Source: Croceivirga thetidis (GTDB taxonomy: Bacteria; Bacteroidota; Bacteroidia; Flavobacteriales; Flavobacteriaceae). Taken from it: DNA of 64,000 nucleotides. Below are positions 25,699 to 34,812 of the stretch, one piece after another. The number at the start of each line of letters is the position of its first letter. Within the stretch, counting starts at the first letter, position 1. The translations under genes were made by a program, and so were the position numbers. Under the pieces are notes generated by a model. The model had not been told where the DNA came from and did not search any database. It was given only the letters and a program-made list of their open reading frames with translations. The stretch is from positions 1,146,280 through 1,210,279 of the forward strand of contig NZ_JAAWWL010000002.1 in NCBI RefSeq assembly GCF_012272815.1, read 5' to 3'.

Positions 25699-27270
25699 TT
25701 ACTTGGCCACGTTGACAGCCCTTGTTTCGCGTATAACGGTGACCTTGACTTGACCAGGGTAGGTCATTTCAGTTTGAATCTTCTGAGAGATATTAAAGGA
25801 TAATTCTGCCGCTTGGTCATCATTTACCTTTTCACTTTCTACGATTACACGAAGTTCTCTACCCGCTTGAATGGCATAAGCTTTTTGAACTCCATTGAAT
25901 CCAAATGCAACATCTTCTAAATCTTTTAATCGTTGAATGTATGAATCAAGAACTTGTCGTCTCGCACCGGGTCGTGCCCCACTGATTGCATCACAAACTT
26001 GAACAATCGGTGAAATCATACTGGTCATCTCAATTTCATCATGGTGGGCCCCAATTGCATTGCACACCTCTTTATTTTCACCATATTTTTTCGCCCAATC
26101 CATACCTAAAATAGCATGTGGCTTCTCAACTTCAGTTTCTAAAATTGGAACCTTTCCTATATCGTGTAATAGTCCAGCCCGCTTAGCCAATTTAGGATTT
26201 AAACCAAGCTCAGAGGCCATTACGGAACATAATTTGGCTACTTCTCTTGAGTGTTGCAATAAATTTTGCCCGTAGGAAGAACGGTATTTCATGCGCCCAA
26301 CGGCCTTGATAAGTTCAGGATGAAGGCCATGAATACCTAAGTCAATAACTGTTCTCTTACCAATTTCAACAATTTCTTCATTGATTTGTTTCTCGGTCTT
26401 TTTGACCACCTCTTCGATTCTCGCCGGATGAATTCGACCATCAGTAACCAATCGGTGCAAGGATAGACGGGCAATTTCACGTCGTACGGAATCAAAGCAC
26501 GAAAGTATAATCGCTTCAGGGGTATCATCAACAATGATTTCAACACCTGTAACAGATTCAATCGCCCGGATATTTCTACCTTCCCTGCCTATAATACGAC
26601 CTTTGACATCATCAGACTCAAGATTGAAAACTGAAACGCAGTTATCAATTGCCTCTTCGGTACCTATTCGTTGAATGGTATTAATTACAATCTTTTTTGC
26701 TTCTTGTTGTGCAGTAAGTTTTGCTTCTTCAAGCGTGGATTGCAAATAGGCCATTGCATCGGTCTTCGCCGTTTCTTTTAATGACTCCATCAACTGCGAT
26801 TTGGCATCCTCTGCCGAAAGTCCTGAGATTACTTCAAGTTGTTTAACTTGACTACGGTGTAGCTTATCAACTTCCGCCTGTTTACGTTCAAGGATTTCAG
26901 TTTTATGTTCAAAGTCCTTGATTTTATCCTCTAGGCCTTGATTGAGTTTTTTGTTCTTTGATAATTCGTTGCTTATTTGCGATTCTTTATCACGTGTACG
27001 TTTCTCCGCTTCGGCAATTTTTTTGTCTTTAGTTATAATTACCTTTTCGTGCTCGGCCTTTAATTCCAAAAACTTTTCTTTGGCTTGGAATATTTTGTCC
27101 TTTTTTATGCCTTCACCATCCTTCTTAGCATCTCGAATTATGTTTGAGGCCCTTTTCTCTGCTCTTGCTATTGTTTTTGCCGCTTTGCCCTTTTCAAGAG
27201 CTTTTGCAATTGCAAAACCGATAATTAATCCTACAAGGGCCACTATTATAGTTAGAATAGTAGTATCCAT
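25699..27270 (-). CDS. rny: ribonuclease Y
   Basis: A 523-residue membrane-anchored endoribonuclease that starts mRNA decay. Order: a transmembrane helix at about residues 4-24, a long coiled coil rich in Lys, Glu and Ala (25-205), a KH domain (about 210-275, with [10 protein letters not shown]), an HD domain (about 335-435, with Leu-Leu-His-Asp-Ile-Gly-Lys) and a C-terminal domain. The frame extends to 27360, but that would place the start inside the RNA gene below and add 30 residues before the membrane anchor; ATG 27270 gives the family-standard N-terminus. Lies downstream of zapA and the 6S-like RNA on the same strand. Confidence 0.95.
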   Translation of the reverse strand: MDTTILTIIVALVGLIIGFAIAKALEKGKAAKTIARAEKRASNIIRDAKKDGEGIKKDKIFQAKEKFLELKAEHEKVIITKDKKIAEAEKRTRDKESQISNELSKNKKLNQGLEDKIKDFEHKTEILERKQAEVDKLHRSQVKQLEVISGLSAEDAKSQLMESLKETAKTDAMAYLQSTLEEAKLTAQQEAKKIVINTIQRIGTEEAIDNCVSVFNLESDDVKGRIIGREGRNIRAIESVTGVEIIVDDTPEAIILSCFDSVRREIARLSLHRLVTDGRIHPARIEEVVKKTEKQINEEIVEIGKRTVIDLGIHGLHPELIKAVGRMKYRSSYGQNLLQHSREVAKLCSVMASELGLNPKLAKRAGLLHDIGKVPILETEVEKPHAILGMDWAKKYGENKEVCNAIGAHHDEIEMTSMISPIVQVCDAISGARPGARRQVLDSYIQRLKDLEDVAFGFNGVQKAYAIQAGRELRVIVESEKVNDDQAAELSFNISQKIQTEMTYPGQVKVTVIRETRAVNVAK

Positions 27271-27288
27271 TACTTTATAATTGGTTAT

Positions 27289-27457
27289 AAAAAAAGCCCA
27301 CATTGGGCGAAGTTTTGTACAAACTCCTAATAACAGGTTTAGGGCTAACAGGCTGCTCAAAAATCCCTATGCGAGTAGGGCACGCTTTTACAACCTAAAC
27401 TCACCCTTTTTAAATGCAATAATGTTGAGTTTGTCAAAAAATAATACCAATGTGGGC
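27289..27457 (-). ncRNA. ssrS: 6S-like RNA (6S-Flavo type) between zapA and rny
   Basis: About 162 nt folding as one long rod. Nested perfect helices: closing stem 27296-27306 with 27447-27457 (11 bp), then 27319-27326 with 27427-27434 (8 bp), 27337-27343 with 27394-27400 (7 bp) and an apical hairpin 27365-27369 with 27376-27380. The large internal loop resembles the open-promoter mimic by which 6S RNA binds RNA polymerase. The 3' end on the minus strand is a local hairpin (27296-27308, GCCCA-CAT-TGGGC) followed by seven U, which sets the strand. The zapA-adjacent position matches the well-known 6S location in proteobacteria. A flavobacterial 6S family is known in Rfam; membership needs a covariance search. 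Confidence 0.75.
27296..27308 (-). terminator. terminator hairpin of the 6S-like RNA
   Basis: A 5-bp GC-rich stem (GCCCA/TGGGC) with a three-base loop, followed on the minus strand by seven U (27295-27289). The hairpin reuses bases that also form the 3' arm of the long closing stem, so the two structures exclude each other. It lies 18 bases before the rny start. Confidence 0.65.
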
Positions 27458-27473
27458 AGTAACAATAATTATT

Positions 27474-27779
27474 TTAAAGAACGTTTTCTGAATCCAAACT
27501 GCCTTTGAGTTTTTCCTCAAGTGCTTTTAAGCGTCTGGTTGCAGATTTTATATTTTCAGCTTCATTTATTCCTCCCTGTTCAATTTTGCTAGCAAATTGT
27601 AGTGCACACATAGCCAGAACATCTTGCTTGTCTCGAACAGCGTAACTTTGCTCAAATTTCTTCGCCAAAACTTCAATGTTTTTAGCTGCTTTTCTCAATC
27701 CTTCTTCTTGTCTTGGGTCGATTGTTAATGGGTAGACCCTATCCGCAATTGAAAGCTTGATTTTGAGCTTTTCGTTCAT
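27474..27779 (-). CDS. zapA: cell division protein ZapA
   Basis: A 101-residue cytoplasmic protein that binds and bundles FtsZ filaments. It shows the ZapA N-terminal strands with Ile-Ala-Asp-Arg-Val-Tyr-Pro-Leu-Thr-Ile and Glu-Glu-Gly-Leu-Arg-Lys-Ala-Ala-Lys, followed by a long amphipathic helix that forms the dimeric coiled coil. Length fits the family. Just upstream (nine bases) is a coiled-coil gene and just downstream the 6S-like RNA, then rny. All read on the minus strand from one promoter near 28103-28133. Confidence 0.9.
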   Translation of the reverse strand: MNEKLKIKLSIADRVYPLTIDPRQEEGLRKAAKNIEVLAKKFEQSYAVRDKQDVLAMCALQFASKIEQGGINEAENIKSATRRLKALEEKLKGSLDSENVL

Positions 27780-27788
27780 CCACTAAAT

Positions 27789-28079
27789 CTATTCGGCCAA
27801 TTGTGCAATACAATGATCAATTTCCCTAATCATTGCATTTATTTTGAGCTTGGCCTCTGTTTTGTTTGTATTACTGCCAAGCATTGAATTCGCCAATTTC
27901 AAGGAGTTAAATTTTTCCTCCCATTCATTAATGGACTGGTCACTTTCTAACTTTTGTTCTTTTAGTGCTTCAACCTCCTTCGAAAGATTCCTATTTAAAA
28001 GTTGTAAGTCTTCTATTTTACCAAGAAGACGATTAACCTTTAGTTCAAGGGAGTCAACAATTTCAACAAGTTCGCCCAT
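27789..28079 (-). CDS. small coiled-coil protein, possible ZapA partner
   Basis: A 96-residue protein that is almost wholly predicted coiled coil: heptads rich in Leu, Val, Glu, Lys and Asn from residue 5 to 60, then a short tail with Lys-Leu-Lys-Ile-Asn-Ala-Met-Ile-Arg-Glu-Ile-Asp-His-Cys-Ile. There is no signal peptide. It is the first gene of the transcript that holds zapA nine bases later. Size, coiled coil and position suggest a ZapB-like linker of the division ring, but this is inference from context. ATG 28079 is preferred over the slightly longer frame. Confidence 0.75.
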   Translation of the reverse strand: MGELVEIVDSLELKVNRLLGKIEDLQLLNRNLSKEVEALKEQKLESDQSINEWEEKFNSLKLANSMLGSNTNKTEAKLKINAMIREIDHCIAQLAE

Positions 28080-28102
28080 TAGCAAATTGCAATGCGTCTA
28101 AA

Positions 28103-28133
28103 CAAATTTAACCATCTTGATACAACATAACAA
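28103..28133 (-). promoter_or_regulatory. strong promoter for the coiled-coil/zapA/6S/rny run
   Basis: Read on the minus strand: TTG (28133-28131), a 20-base spacer, then TAAATTTG (28110-28103), an exact match to the Bacteroidota consensus. The first ATG is at 28079. It is the best-formed promoter seen in the window. Confidence 0.75.
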
Positions 28134-28233
28134 CTCTTTTTGCATTTAATAGTTGAAGTTTTACTTTAATATCTACATCTTTTAGCATGTGAGGTGTATT
28201 GTTTACTTTCGAAATAAAATCCAACTAATATCT

Positions 28234-29928
28234 ATGCGCCCCAGCTTATTGCTCCTCGCTATTTTGGTTTGCTCGAATTTATTCCCACAAGACAAATATC
28301 CTCAAGACGAATTTCGTTCTCCAGTAGATATTCCCATTGTATTGGCAGGCACGTTCGGAGAATTGCGCTCAAATCATTTTCATTCAGGAATAGACATCAA
28401 AACCCAGCGAAGACAGGGTTTGCCGATGTATGCAATTGGAGATGGCACTATTACAAGGATAAAAATCTCGCACTGGGGGTTTGGTAAAGCACTCTACATT
28501 GCCCACCCGAACGGGTATACCTCAGTTTACGCCCACTTACAAAAATTCGGCCCTGAAATTGAAGAATACATTAAGTCCATTCAATATAAAAAGCAATCAT
28601 ACGAAGTCGAAGTTTTTCCTGATTTCGGTGAAATCGAAGTAAAAAAAGGCGACGTTATAGCCTTTGGCGGTAATACTGGAAGTTCAGCCGGCCCCCACTT
28701 GCATTTTGAAATTAGAAGCAGCATCACAGAAAAACCCACCAATCCACTTTTGTATGGCTATGAAGTGGCTGATGCGACCGACCCTAGCTTTATTAGTCTT
28801 TATGGGTACCCCCTATCTGAAGGGGCCCATATTAATCAAAGTGGAAAGAAAACTAAACTTAACTTTTCAAAACAACCAGATGGCACTTTATTAGCTAGCA
28901 AGGTCTCTGCGCATGGAACAATAGGTTTTGGTTTTGCAGGTTTTGATCGCCAAGATTTGGCAGCGAATAAAAATGGTATATACAGTCTCAAGCAGACGGT
29001 CAATGGTAAGGTGTATACCGAATATGATTTTGAAACATTCTCTTTCGGTGAAACCAGATACATAAACACGCTTATTGATTATGAACATTTTCGAAAATAT
29101 CGTCAACGAATTCAAAAATGTTTTAAAGAGAATTCAAATAAACTTAGTATTTACAAAAAGTTATACTTGGACGGGAAAATTCCGGTTGTGGAAGGCATGT
29201 CATACAATGTAGAATTATTGTTAACCGATATAATGGGGAACGAGACCAAAGTAATCATACCTGTTGAAGGTGAAGTCAAACCGATTAAAATATTCCCAGA
29301 AAAAGAGATAACGGAATATTATGTTGAACGCAAAAAACCAGCCAGCTTTGATCTTGGTCTAGCCAAAGTGTATTTCCCTGCTAACACCTTTTATAAAGAT
29401 TTTTATTTGGACCTTGAAAAAGGAAATGATACCATTCGAGTTCATAATAAAACTGTAGCCGCCCACAGAAATTTTACTTTGAACTTCAATGTGTCAAAAT
29501 ATTCCAGCGATGAGAAAAAGAAACTATTTGTCGCTCGATTGGATGAGGATGATTTGGAAGCCAATTATACCAAAACCTATAAGAAAGGTGATGTTTTTGT
29601 TACACGAACAAGAAATTTTGGCCTATACACACTTGCAATGGACTCGATTGCCCCTACTGTTAAACCAAGAAATTTTAGGGAAAAAGAATGGTTAAGCAAC
29701 TACAGATACCTCAGCCTTGAAATTTCAGATGATTTAAGTGGTATTAACGAATACAATGCCTATTTAAACGGGAAATGGATTTTAATGGAGTATGAACCAA
29801 AAAACAGGACACTTACTTACAATTTTGCAGACGATATTGCTAAAGAACCCAAATGTGAATTAAAGGTTATTGTAACCGATAATGTGGGTAACTCAACTAC
29901 TTTTGAGAGCACTTTCTTTAGAAAATAA
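28234..29928 (+). CDS. M23 family metallopeptidase (LytM/peptidoglycan endopeptidase type)
   Basis: A 564-residue exported protein with a signal peptide at about 1-19. The M23 zinc domain occupies residues 30-185: His50 and Asp54 in His-Ser-Gly-Ile-Asp, and His155 and His157 in Gly-Pro-His-Leu-His-Phe-Glu, a complete ligand set, so it should cleave peptidoglycan cross-links. The remaining 370 residues are beta-rich and contain Ig-like or Big-like stretches (about 205-330 and 480-560, with Tyr-Arg-Tyr-Leu-Ser-Leu-Glu-Ile-Ser-Asp-Asp). ATG 28234 is chosen because the signal peptide starts there. It ends three bases before a TonB-dependent receptor gene. Confidence 0.9.
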   Translation: MRPSLLLLAILVCSNLFPQDKYPQDEFRSPVDIPIVLAGTFGELRSNHFHSGIDIKTQRRQGLPMYAIGDGTITRIKISHWGFGKALYIAHPNGYTSVYAHLQKFGPEIEEYIKSIQYKKQSYEVEVFPDFGEIEVKKGDVIAFGGNTGSSAGPHLHFEIRSSITEKPTNPLLYGYEVADATDPSFISLYGYPLSEGAHINQSGKKTKLNFSKQPDGTLLASKVSAHGTIGFGFAGFDRQDLAANKNGIYSLKQTVNGKVYTEYDFETFSFGETRYINTLIDYEHFRKYRQRIQKCFKENSNKLSIYKKLYLDGKIPVVEGMSYNVELLLTDIMGNETKVIIPVEGEVKPIKIFPEKEITEYYVERKKPASFDLGLAKVYFPANTFYKDFYLDLEKGNDTIRVHNKTVAAHRNFTLNFNVSKYSSDEKKKLFVARLDEDDLEANYTKTYKKGDVFVTRTRNFGLYTLAMDSIAPTVKPRNFREKEWLSNYRYLSLEISDDLSGINEYNAYLNGKWILMEYEPKNRTLTYNFADDIAKEPKCELKVIVTDNVGNSTTFESTFFRK

Positions 29929-29931
29929 GTT

Positions 29932-32400
29932 GTGAACCGGTCTAAATTAGTTTTCTGGTTAGTATTCGTTATCACTACAACGGGCCTTTGGGCTCAAAAC
30001 GCAGTAGTAACAGGTGTTGTTTTTGATGAAGACCAGAAACCATTGGCCAACGTCAATGTAAGAGTGGGTGAGATCGGAACTTCTACCGATGAAAATGGTT
30101 TTTACAAAATCGAAATAATCGCTGAGAAAAAGACTTCCATAACTTTCTCGCACATTGGTCATAAAGAGATAGTTCTAAACGACCTAATCTTAAACACTAA
30201 CGAAACCTTTGAATTCAACCCAATACTGAATACCAAAGTAGTTCAAATGGATGAAGTTGAAGTAACTCCCTTAGGAAGAAAAACGGTTGAAGGTATCACA
30301 ACGATTTCCCCAGAAGTAGTTCGTAAAATCCCAGGGGCGAATGCTGGGGTAGAAAATCTATTAAAATTGTTGCCGGGGGTTTCTTTTAACAATGAATTGA
30401 GTACGCAATACAATGTTCGTGGTGGCAACTTTGATGAAAATTTGGTCTACATCAATGGAATAGAAGTGTACCGGCCATTCCTAATTCGTTCTGCACAACA
30501 AGAAGGCTTTAGTTTTATAAATAGTTCAATGGTTGCTAATGTCGATTTTTCAGCTGGTGGTTTTCAAGCCAAATATGGTGATAAACTTTCCTCTGTTCTA
30601 GATATAACTTATAAAATACCGAGTTCATATGCATTACAGGTTGATGGCAGTTTATTGGGAGCGGGACTTACTCTTGAAACTACTTCTAGCGACAATTCTT
30701 TTACCAGTATTTCTGGAATTAGATACCGCAACAATTCATTACTTGTTAATACCCAACAAACACAGTCAAACTTTCAACCCTCGTTTTTAGATGCCCAATC
30801 TTTTTTAAAATATCATTTCTCAAAAAAATGGAATATGTCGTTTCTGGGTAATTTTTCTTTGAACGACTACCAGAACGAACCTATTTCTAGACAAACAAAT
30901 TTTGGTTCTTTATTGGAACCTCGTGCTCTAGTTGTTGAATATGAAGGAAATGAAAATAATAAGTACCAAACTGAATTTGCAGCTCTTCAAGCGCAATTCA
31001 ATCCTAATCAAGATATACAATTAGGCCTTACAAGTTCAGTATATCATACCGCTGAAGAGGAATTTTCTGATGTGATCGCAGAATATGAATTGGGTGATGT
31101 TGATACAAACTTGGGCAGTGAAAACTTTGGCGAAATTATTAATCCTGGTAGTGCTGGTGGTCAAATCATTAGGGCTCGAAATCAATTGGATATCTTAATC
31201 TTCAATATTTCACACAAAGGAAGAATCAAAAAAGATAATAGCTCATTACAGTGGGGGCTTAAATATACATTTGAAGATGTGAGGGATGATTTACGCGAAT
31301 CTGAATTTTTGGATTCGGCTGGTTTTTTCATTCGTCCAAACACTCCTGAATTTATCAATAACCAACCAGCAGAACCCTTCGATGGCGATATCGTGCCTTT
31401 TGAAAGTGCAAGAGCTAGAAATTTTGTTTCAACTAATAGGATATCAGGATTTCTACAATATGATAAAAATACTACTTGGGGTAATACCAATATCTATTAC
31501 AATTTTGGAATTCGGGCCCAGTATTGGTCACTTTCCGGTGAAGACATCGTTTCAAATTCCCAGTTTCTTGTTAGTCCGAGAGCACAATTGGCCCTTAAGC
31601 CAGATTGGGAAAAAGACATGCTTTTTAGATTGGCCATCGGTAGTTATCAGCAACCACCATTTTACAGGGAATTACGTGATATCAACGGGCTTGTGAATCC
31701 TGAGGTAGAGGCTCAAAAATCAATTCATATTGTTCTGGGTAATGAATATAGCTTCAACTTATGGGACAGGCCCTTTCGACTAACCAGTGAAGCTTATTAT
31801 AAAAACCTGTACAATATAAACACCTATACCCTTGAAGATGTTAGAATCAGATATCGAGCAAATAACAAAGCCGAGGCTTATGCTTATGGTATTGATTTTA
31901 GGCTAAACGGAACACTACTTCCTGGAGAAGAATCCTGGTTGAGCATAGGTTATCTAAAAACCGAGGAAAACCAGAATGGCAGGGGCTTTATTTCACGACC
32001 TTCTGATCAACGATTAAAGCTGGGTATTTTATTTCAAGATCACATGCCAACAATTCCAAATCTAAAACTATATGTGAATTTGGTCTACAATACTGGGGTT
32101 CCCGGAGGCTCTCCCAATAATGCCGATCCCTATAATTTTCAGAATAGATTAAGAGATTACAGACGAGCCGATTTAGGAATTTCATATATTTTTGTCGACA
32201 ATCAAAACCAATACCCTCGAGGACATTGGTTGCATCGATTTAAAAATTTTAATGTGGGGTTTGAAATTTTCAATTTATTCAACAATCAAAATTCAATTAC
32301 CAACACTTGGGTTCGCGACGTGGAGACACAGCGACAATTTGCAATACCAAATTTTTTGACCTCACGCATTTTGAACTTAAAATTTGGCTTGAAATTTTGA
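29932..32400 (+). CDS. TonB-dependent outer-membrane receptor
   Basis: An 822-residue outer-membrane active transporter. Signal peptide at 1-22 (ending Leu-Trp-Ala-Gln); a carboxypeptidase-regulatory-like beta domain at about 24-105 (Val-Thr-Gly-Val-Val-Phe-Asp-Glu-Asp-Gln-Lys-Pro-Leu); a plug domain at about 115-225 with Val-Arg-Gly-Gly-Asn-Phe-Asp-Glu-Asn-Leu; then a beta barrel ending in the Phe residue expected of outer-membrane barrels. No SusD-like partner is next to it, so it is not a classical Sus pair. Start is GTG 29932, three bases after the M23 stop. The substrate is unknown. Confidence 0.9.
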   Translation: MNRSKLVFWLVFVITTTGLWAQNAVVTGVVFDEDQKPLANVNVRVGEIGTSTDENGFYKIEIIAEKKTSITFSHIGHKEIVLNDLILNTNETFEFNPILNTKVVQMDEVEVTPLGRKTVEGITTISPEVVRKIPGANAGVENLLKLLPGVSFNNELSTQYNVRGGNFDENLVYINGIEVYRPFLIRSAQQEGFSFINSSMVANVDFSAGGFQAKYGDKLSSVLDITYKIPSSYALQVDGSLLGAGLTLETTSSDNSFTSISGIRYRNNSLLVNTQQTQSNFQPSFLDAQSFLKYHFSKKWNMSFLGNFSLNDYQNEPISRQTNFGSLLEPRALVVEYEGNENNKYQTEFAALQAQFNPNQDIQLGLTSSVYHTAEEEFSDVIAEYELGDVDTNLGSENFGEIINPGSAGGQIIRARNQLDILIFNISHKGRIKKDNSSLQWGLKYTFEDVRDDLRESEFLDSAGFFIRPNTPEFINNQPAEPFDGDIVPFESARARNFVSTNRISGFLQYDKNTTWGNTNIYYNFGIRAQYWSLSGEDIVSNSQFLVSPRAQLALKPDWEKDMLFRLAIGSYQQPPFYRELRDINGLVNPEVEAQKSIHIVLGNEYSFNLWDRPFRLTSEAYYKNLYNINTYTLEDVRIRYRANNKAEAYAYGIDFRLNGTLLPGEESWLSIGYLKTEENQNGRGFISRPSDQRLKLGILFQDHMPTIPNLKLYVNLVYNTGVPGGSPNNADPYNFQNRLRDYRRADLGISYIFVDNQNQYPRGHWLHRFKNFNVGFEIFNLFNNQNSITNTWVRDVETQRQFAIPNFLTSRILNLKFGLKF

Positions 32401-32405
32401 GGATT

Positions 32406-33053
32406 TTGAAAAATACAATCATCATCTTGTTTTTCTTTTTTGCTGCCTTTCTGCAAGGCCAAAAGAACATTTATGAAAGTAATCGGTTTGATGAATTGAC
32501 TGAAGAACATGAAATTTTAGCCATAATTCCTTTTGTTACCCAGCTGGAACTTGATAATGCTGAATCAAAGGAAAAACTACGCCAATTGGCTGAGCGTGAA
32601 GGTTACGCGGTACAAAATGCACTTGAAACCTACTTTTCGAGGCGAAAAAAAAGAAAAAAGTTCAATGTTGATTTTCAAAATGTAGAAAACACGAATGCCC
32701 TTTTGGCAAAAGAAGGCATAACCTATAGTGATTTGGACATCTACACTACAAAACAGCTTTGTAAGATTTTAAAAGTCGACGGTATTATCAGTGGATCCCT
32801 TGACCTGAACATTCTTCTTTCCAAGGGAGTACCTACCAATTTTACTTTCTTGGATTATTTCTCAGAGTCCAATTATGGGAGAATAGGTATAAAAATAAGC
32901 GATGGCGAAACTGGCAAATTACTTTGGAAGTATGAAAAGTCCATCACCAAAAAAACCGGGAAGGATACCGATGAAGTTATTGATAAAATGATGAAAGCGG
33001 CCTCTCGTAAATTTCCATACGATAAAGAAAGAAGGCGTAAGCGTAAAAATTAG
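32406..33053 (+). CDS. exported protein with a CsgG/LpoB-like core
   Basis: About 215 residues: a signal peptide (Leu/Phe-rich, ending Gln-Gly-Gln), then a domain with Glu-Ile-Leu-Ala-Ile-Ile-Pro-Phe, an Ala-Leu-Glu-Thr-Tyr-Phe helix, Asn-Ala-Leu-Leu-Ala-Lys-Glu-Gly-Ile, Leu-Cys-Lys-Ile-Leu-Lys-Val-Asp-Gly-Ile-Ile-Ser-Gly and a Gly-Lys-Leu-Leu-Trp-Lys strand. That succession is what CsgG, LpoB and GNA1162-type periplasmic proteins show, but no lipobox is seen; the family is inferred. The tail is Lys/Arg-rich. TTG 32406 starts just past the receptor stop (TTG 32397 is possible). It overlaps the convergent cysteine desulfurase by four bases. Confidence 0.65.
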   Translation: MKNTIIILFFFFAAFLQGQKNIYESNRFDELTEEHEILAIIPFVTQLELDNAESKEKLRQLAEREGYAVQNALETYFSRRKKRKKFNVDFQNVENTNALLAKEGITYSDLDIYTTKQLCKILKVDGIISGSLDLNILLSKGVPTNFTFLDYFSESNYGRIGIKISDGETGKLLWKYEKSITKKTGKDTDEVIDKMMKAASRKFPYDKERRRKRKN

Positions 33054-34198
33054 CTCACTGCAAATTCTTTCAACACCTGTATTACATAGTCTAATTCTTC
33101 TATGGTGTTGTAGTGCGAAAAAGAGAACCGGATTGAAGGCTTTTGCTGTTCTTCTTCTGATAAAATACTAGTTAGAACATGAGAACCTTTGTTACTACCG
33201 GATTGACAAGCACTGCCTTTTGAACAGGCTATCCCTTTCAAATCCATATGAAATAAGAGCATAAGTGCCTTTTGGGTGTCAAAAGGCAAACGAGCATTCA
33301 CCAAGGTATAGGTACTTTTCGTAAGGTCACCAGAAAGTCCGTTGAACTCAATACCTGGCAAGGCTTGTTTCAAGTTCTTGATGAAATGTTTTTTTAGCCC
33401 GGTTACATAAGCCCGTTCTGATTCCATGCTTTGGTAGGCCGCATTAAAAGACTCTTCTAGTCCTACAATATTATGGAATGCTTCTGTACCGGCCCTAAAT
33501 CCACGTTCTTGGGAGCCGCCGACTATCAATGGCTTAAGACCGGAATTTTTACGGATAAAAGCAAAACCAATACCCTTTGGTCCATGAAATTTATGGGCTG
33601 CCGCTGTTAGGAAATCAATCGGAGTCGATTCTAAATCCCACTCAAAATGCCCAATCGATTGTACAGTATCAGAATGAAAAAGAGCATTGTTTTCCTGACA
33701 TAGACCACATACTGTTTCTAAATCCAACAAATTACCTATCTCATTGTTGACATGCATCAAACTAACCAATTTCTTGGTATCGTCTTGCTTTAGTAATTTG
33801 TCCAAATGATTTAAATCTGGATTTCCGTTTTCATCTAGATTTACAAATTCAAGTGAAATGCCGTACTCTTCGGCTAATTCTTCACAGGTATGAAGCACCG
33901 CATGATGTTCAATTTTTGAGGTGATTAGGGTTTCTACTCCCAAATCTCTGACGGCACAACGCAAAATCATATTATCAGCTTCTGTACCACCAGATGTGAA
34001 GATTATTTCAGACGCTTGGCAGTTCAACTGTTTTGCGATGGTCTTTCGGGCACTTTCAATATGGGATTTTGCAGTTCTACCAAAACTATGGGTAGAAGAA
34101 GGATTACCATAAACTTCTCCCAAAGCCTTCTGCATTTTTTCAATGACTTCTGACCTTACTTGCGTAGTCGCTGCACTATCTAGATATACTTTTTGCAT
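33050..34198 (-). CDS. cysteine desulfurase (NifS/IscS-like)
   Basis: A 382-residue PLP enzyme that takes sulfur from cysteine for iron-sulfur clusters or tRNA thiolation. Visible are Tyr-Leu-Asp-Ser-Ala-Ala-Thr-Thr at the start, Thr-Ser-Gly-Gly-Thr-Glu-Ala-Asp-Asn, the PLP lysine in Ala-Ala-His-Lys-Phe-His-Gly-Pro-Lys-Gly, and the active-site cysteine in Gly-Ser-Ala-Cys-Gln-Ser-Gly-Ser, the longer-loop arrangement of the NifS/IscS group. No scaffold or thiolation gene is adjacent, so its sulfur acceptor is unknown. A promoter with perfect -7 element precedes it. Confidence 0.93.
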   Translation of the reverse strand: MQKVYLDSAATTQVRSEVIEKMQKALGEVYGNPSSTHSFGRTAKSHIESARKTIAKQLNCQASEIIFTSGGTEADNMILRCAVRDLGVETLITSKIEHHAVLHTCEELAEEYGISLEFVNLDENGNPDLNHLDKLLKQDDTKKLVSLMHVNNEIGNLLDLETVCGLCQENNALFHSDTVQSIGHFEWDLESTPIDFLTAAAHKFHGPKGIGFAFIRKNSGLKPLIVGGSQERGFRAGTEAFHNIVGLEESFNAAYQSMESERAYVTGLKKHFIKNLKQALPGIEFNGLSGDLTKSTYTLVNARLPFDTQKALMLLFHMDLKGIACSKGSACQSGSNKGSHVLTSILSEEEQQKPSIRFSFSHYNTIEELDYVIQVLKEFAVS

Positions 34199-34223
34199 TT
34201 TTGAATGGCTAGAATACGATGGG

Positions 34224-34257
34224 CAAAAATAGCGATTGCAGCGTTAATTTATGCCAA
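34224..34257 (-). promoter_or_regulatory. promoter for the cysteine desulfurase
   Basis: Minus-strand TTG (34257-34255), a 23-base spacer and TATTTTTG (34231-34224), an exact -7 match, 25 bases before the ATG at 34198. Confidence 0.6.
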
Positions 34258-34295
34258 AAAGGAAATGTTGATTCGCACTAAATTTGGAATTCAAT

Positions 34296-34303
34296 TAACT
34301 TTG
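34296..34303 (+). promoter_or_regulatory. -7 element before the small lipoprotein gene
   Basis: TAACTTTG matches the -7 consensus exactly and ends five bases before the ATG at 34309. A second exact match, TAAATTTG, lies at 34279-34286. With such spacing the transcript from the nearer element would be almost leaderless. Confidence 0.45.
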
Positions 34304-34308
34304 ACGAC

Positions 34309-34812
34309 ATGAAAAAAACATTTCTTGTAGTTCTGTTGGCCTCGCTTATTTCATGTAGCGATGGTGATTTGCAAATAGAAACCTTAGATTTTGATAGCGC
34401 CAGTTTGGACCAGTGCGGAACTGCAGGCTTAACCACTGATTTATTCTTTAAAATCAATCAAGAAGAAGCATTAATTCTTGAACTACCGGCGGATTTATTT
34501 CTAAACGAAATATCCACCGAGACGATTTCCAGAACAATTCCGAGCCAGGCTCAACTCACATATCGGGTTTTTAATGATAATGTTAGTAATAGCTATTTCT
34601 GTAGTGATTTCCCTCCTGCAACCCCAATTGTTACTGAAGAGATAGAAGCAGATTCCGGAACGGTCTTAGTAACAACAACCCAAGAAGACGATACAACTTT
34701 TAGACATACAATTCAATTGGATAATATTCAATTGGTAAATGCTGCTGGAGAACGAATTACCGATTTGACAATTAATGAGTTTGGGTCTTTTACTACAACC
34801 GTTTCCAACTAA
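34309..34812 (+). CDS. small lipoprotein of unknown function
   Basis: A 167-residue lipoprotein with lipobox Leu-Ile-Ser-Cys (Cys16). The mature chain is acidic and Thr/Ser-rich, with alternating hydrophobic residues typical of an immunoglobulin-like beta sandwich, and contains two further cysteines near residues 36 and 101 that could pair. I do not recognise a family. It stands alone between a divergent desulfurase gene and a convergent Smr gene, sharing its last four bases with the latter. Confidence 0.75.
   Translation: MKKTFLVVLLASLISCSDGDLQIETLDFDSASLDQCGTAGLTTDLFFKINQEEALILELPADLFLNEISTETISRTIPSQAQLTYRVFNDNVSNSYFCSDFPPATPIVTEEIEADSGTVLVTTTQEDDTTFRHTIQLDNIQLVNAAGERITDLTINEFGSFTTTVSN

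Noticed and set aside
27271-27360. 30-residue N-terminal extension of RNase Y
   Set aside because: The extension would be encoded across the RNA terminator and is absent from the family's normal N-terminus; ATG 27270 starts right before the membrane anchor.
27281-27508. 75-residue plus-strand open frame across the zapA-rny gap
   Set aside because: It overlaps the 6S-like RNA and the zapA end, has no recognisable protein features, and the RNA structure explains the region better.
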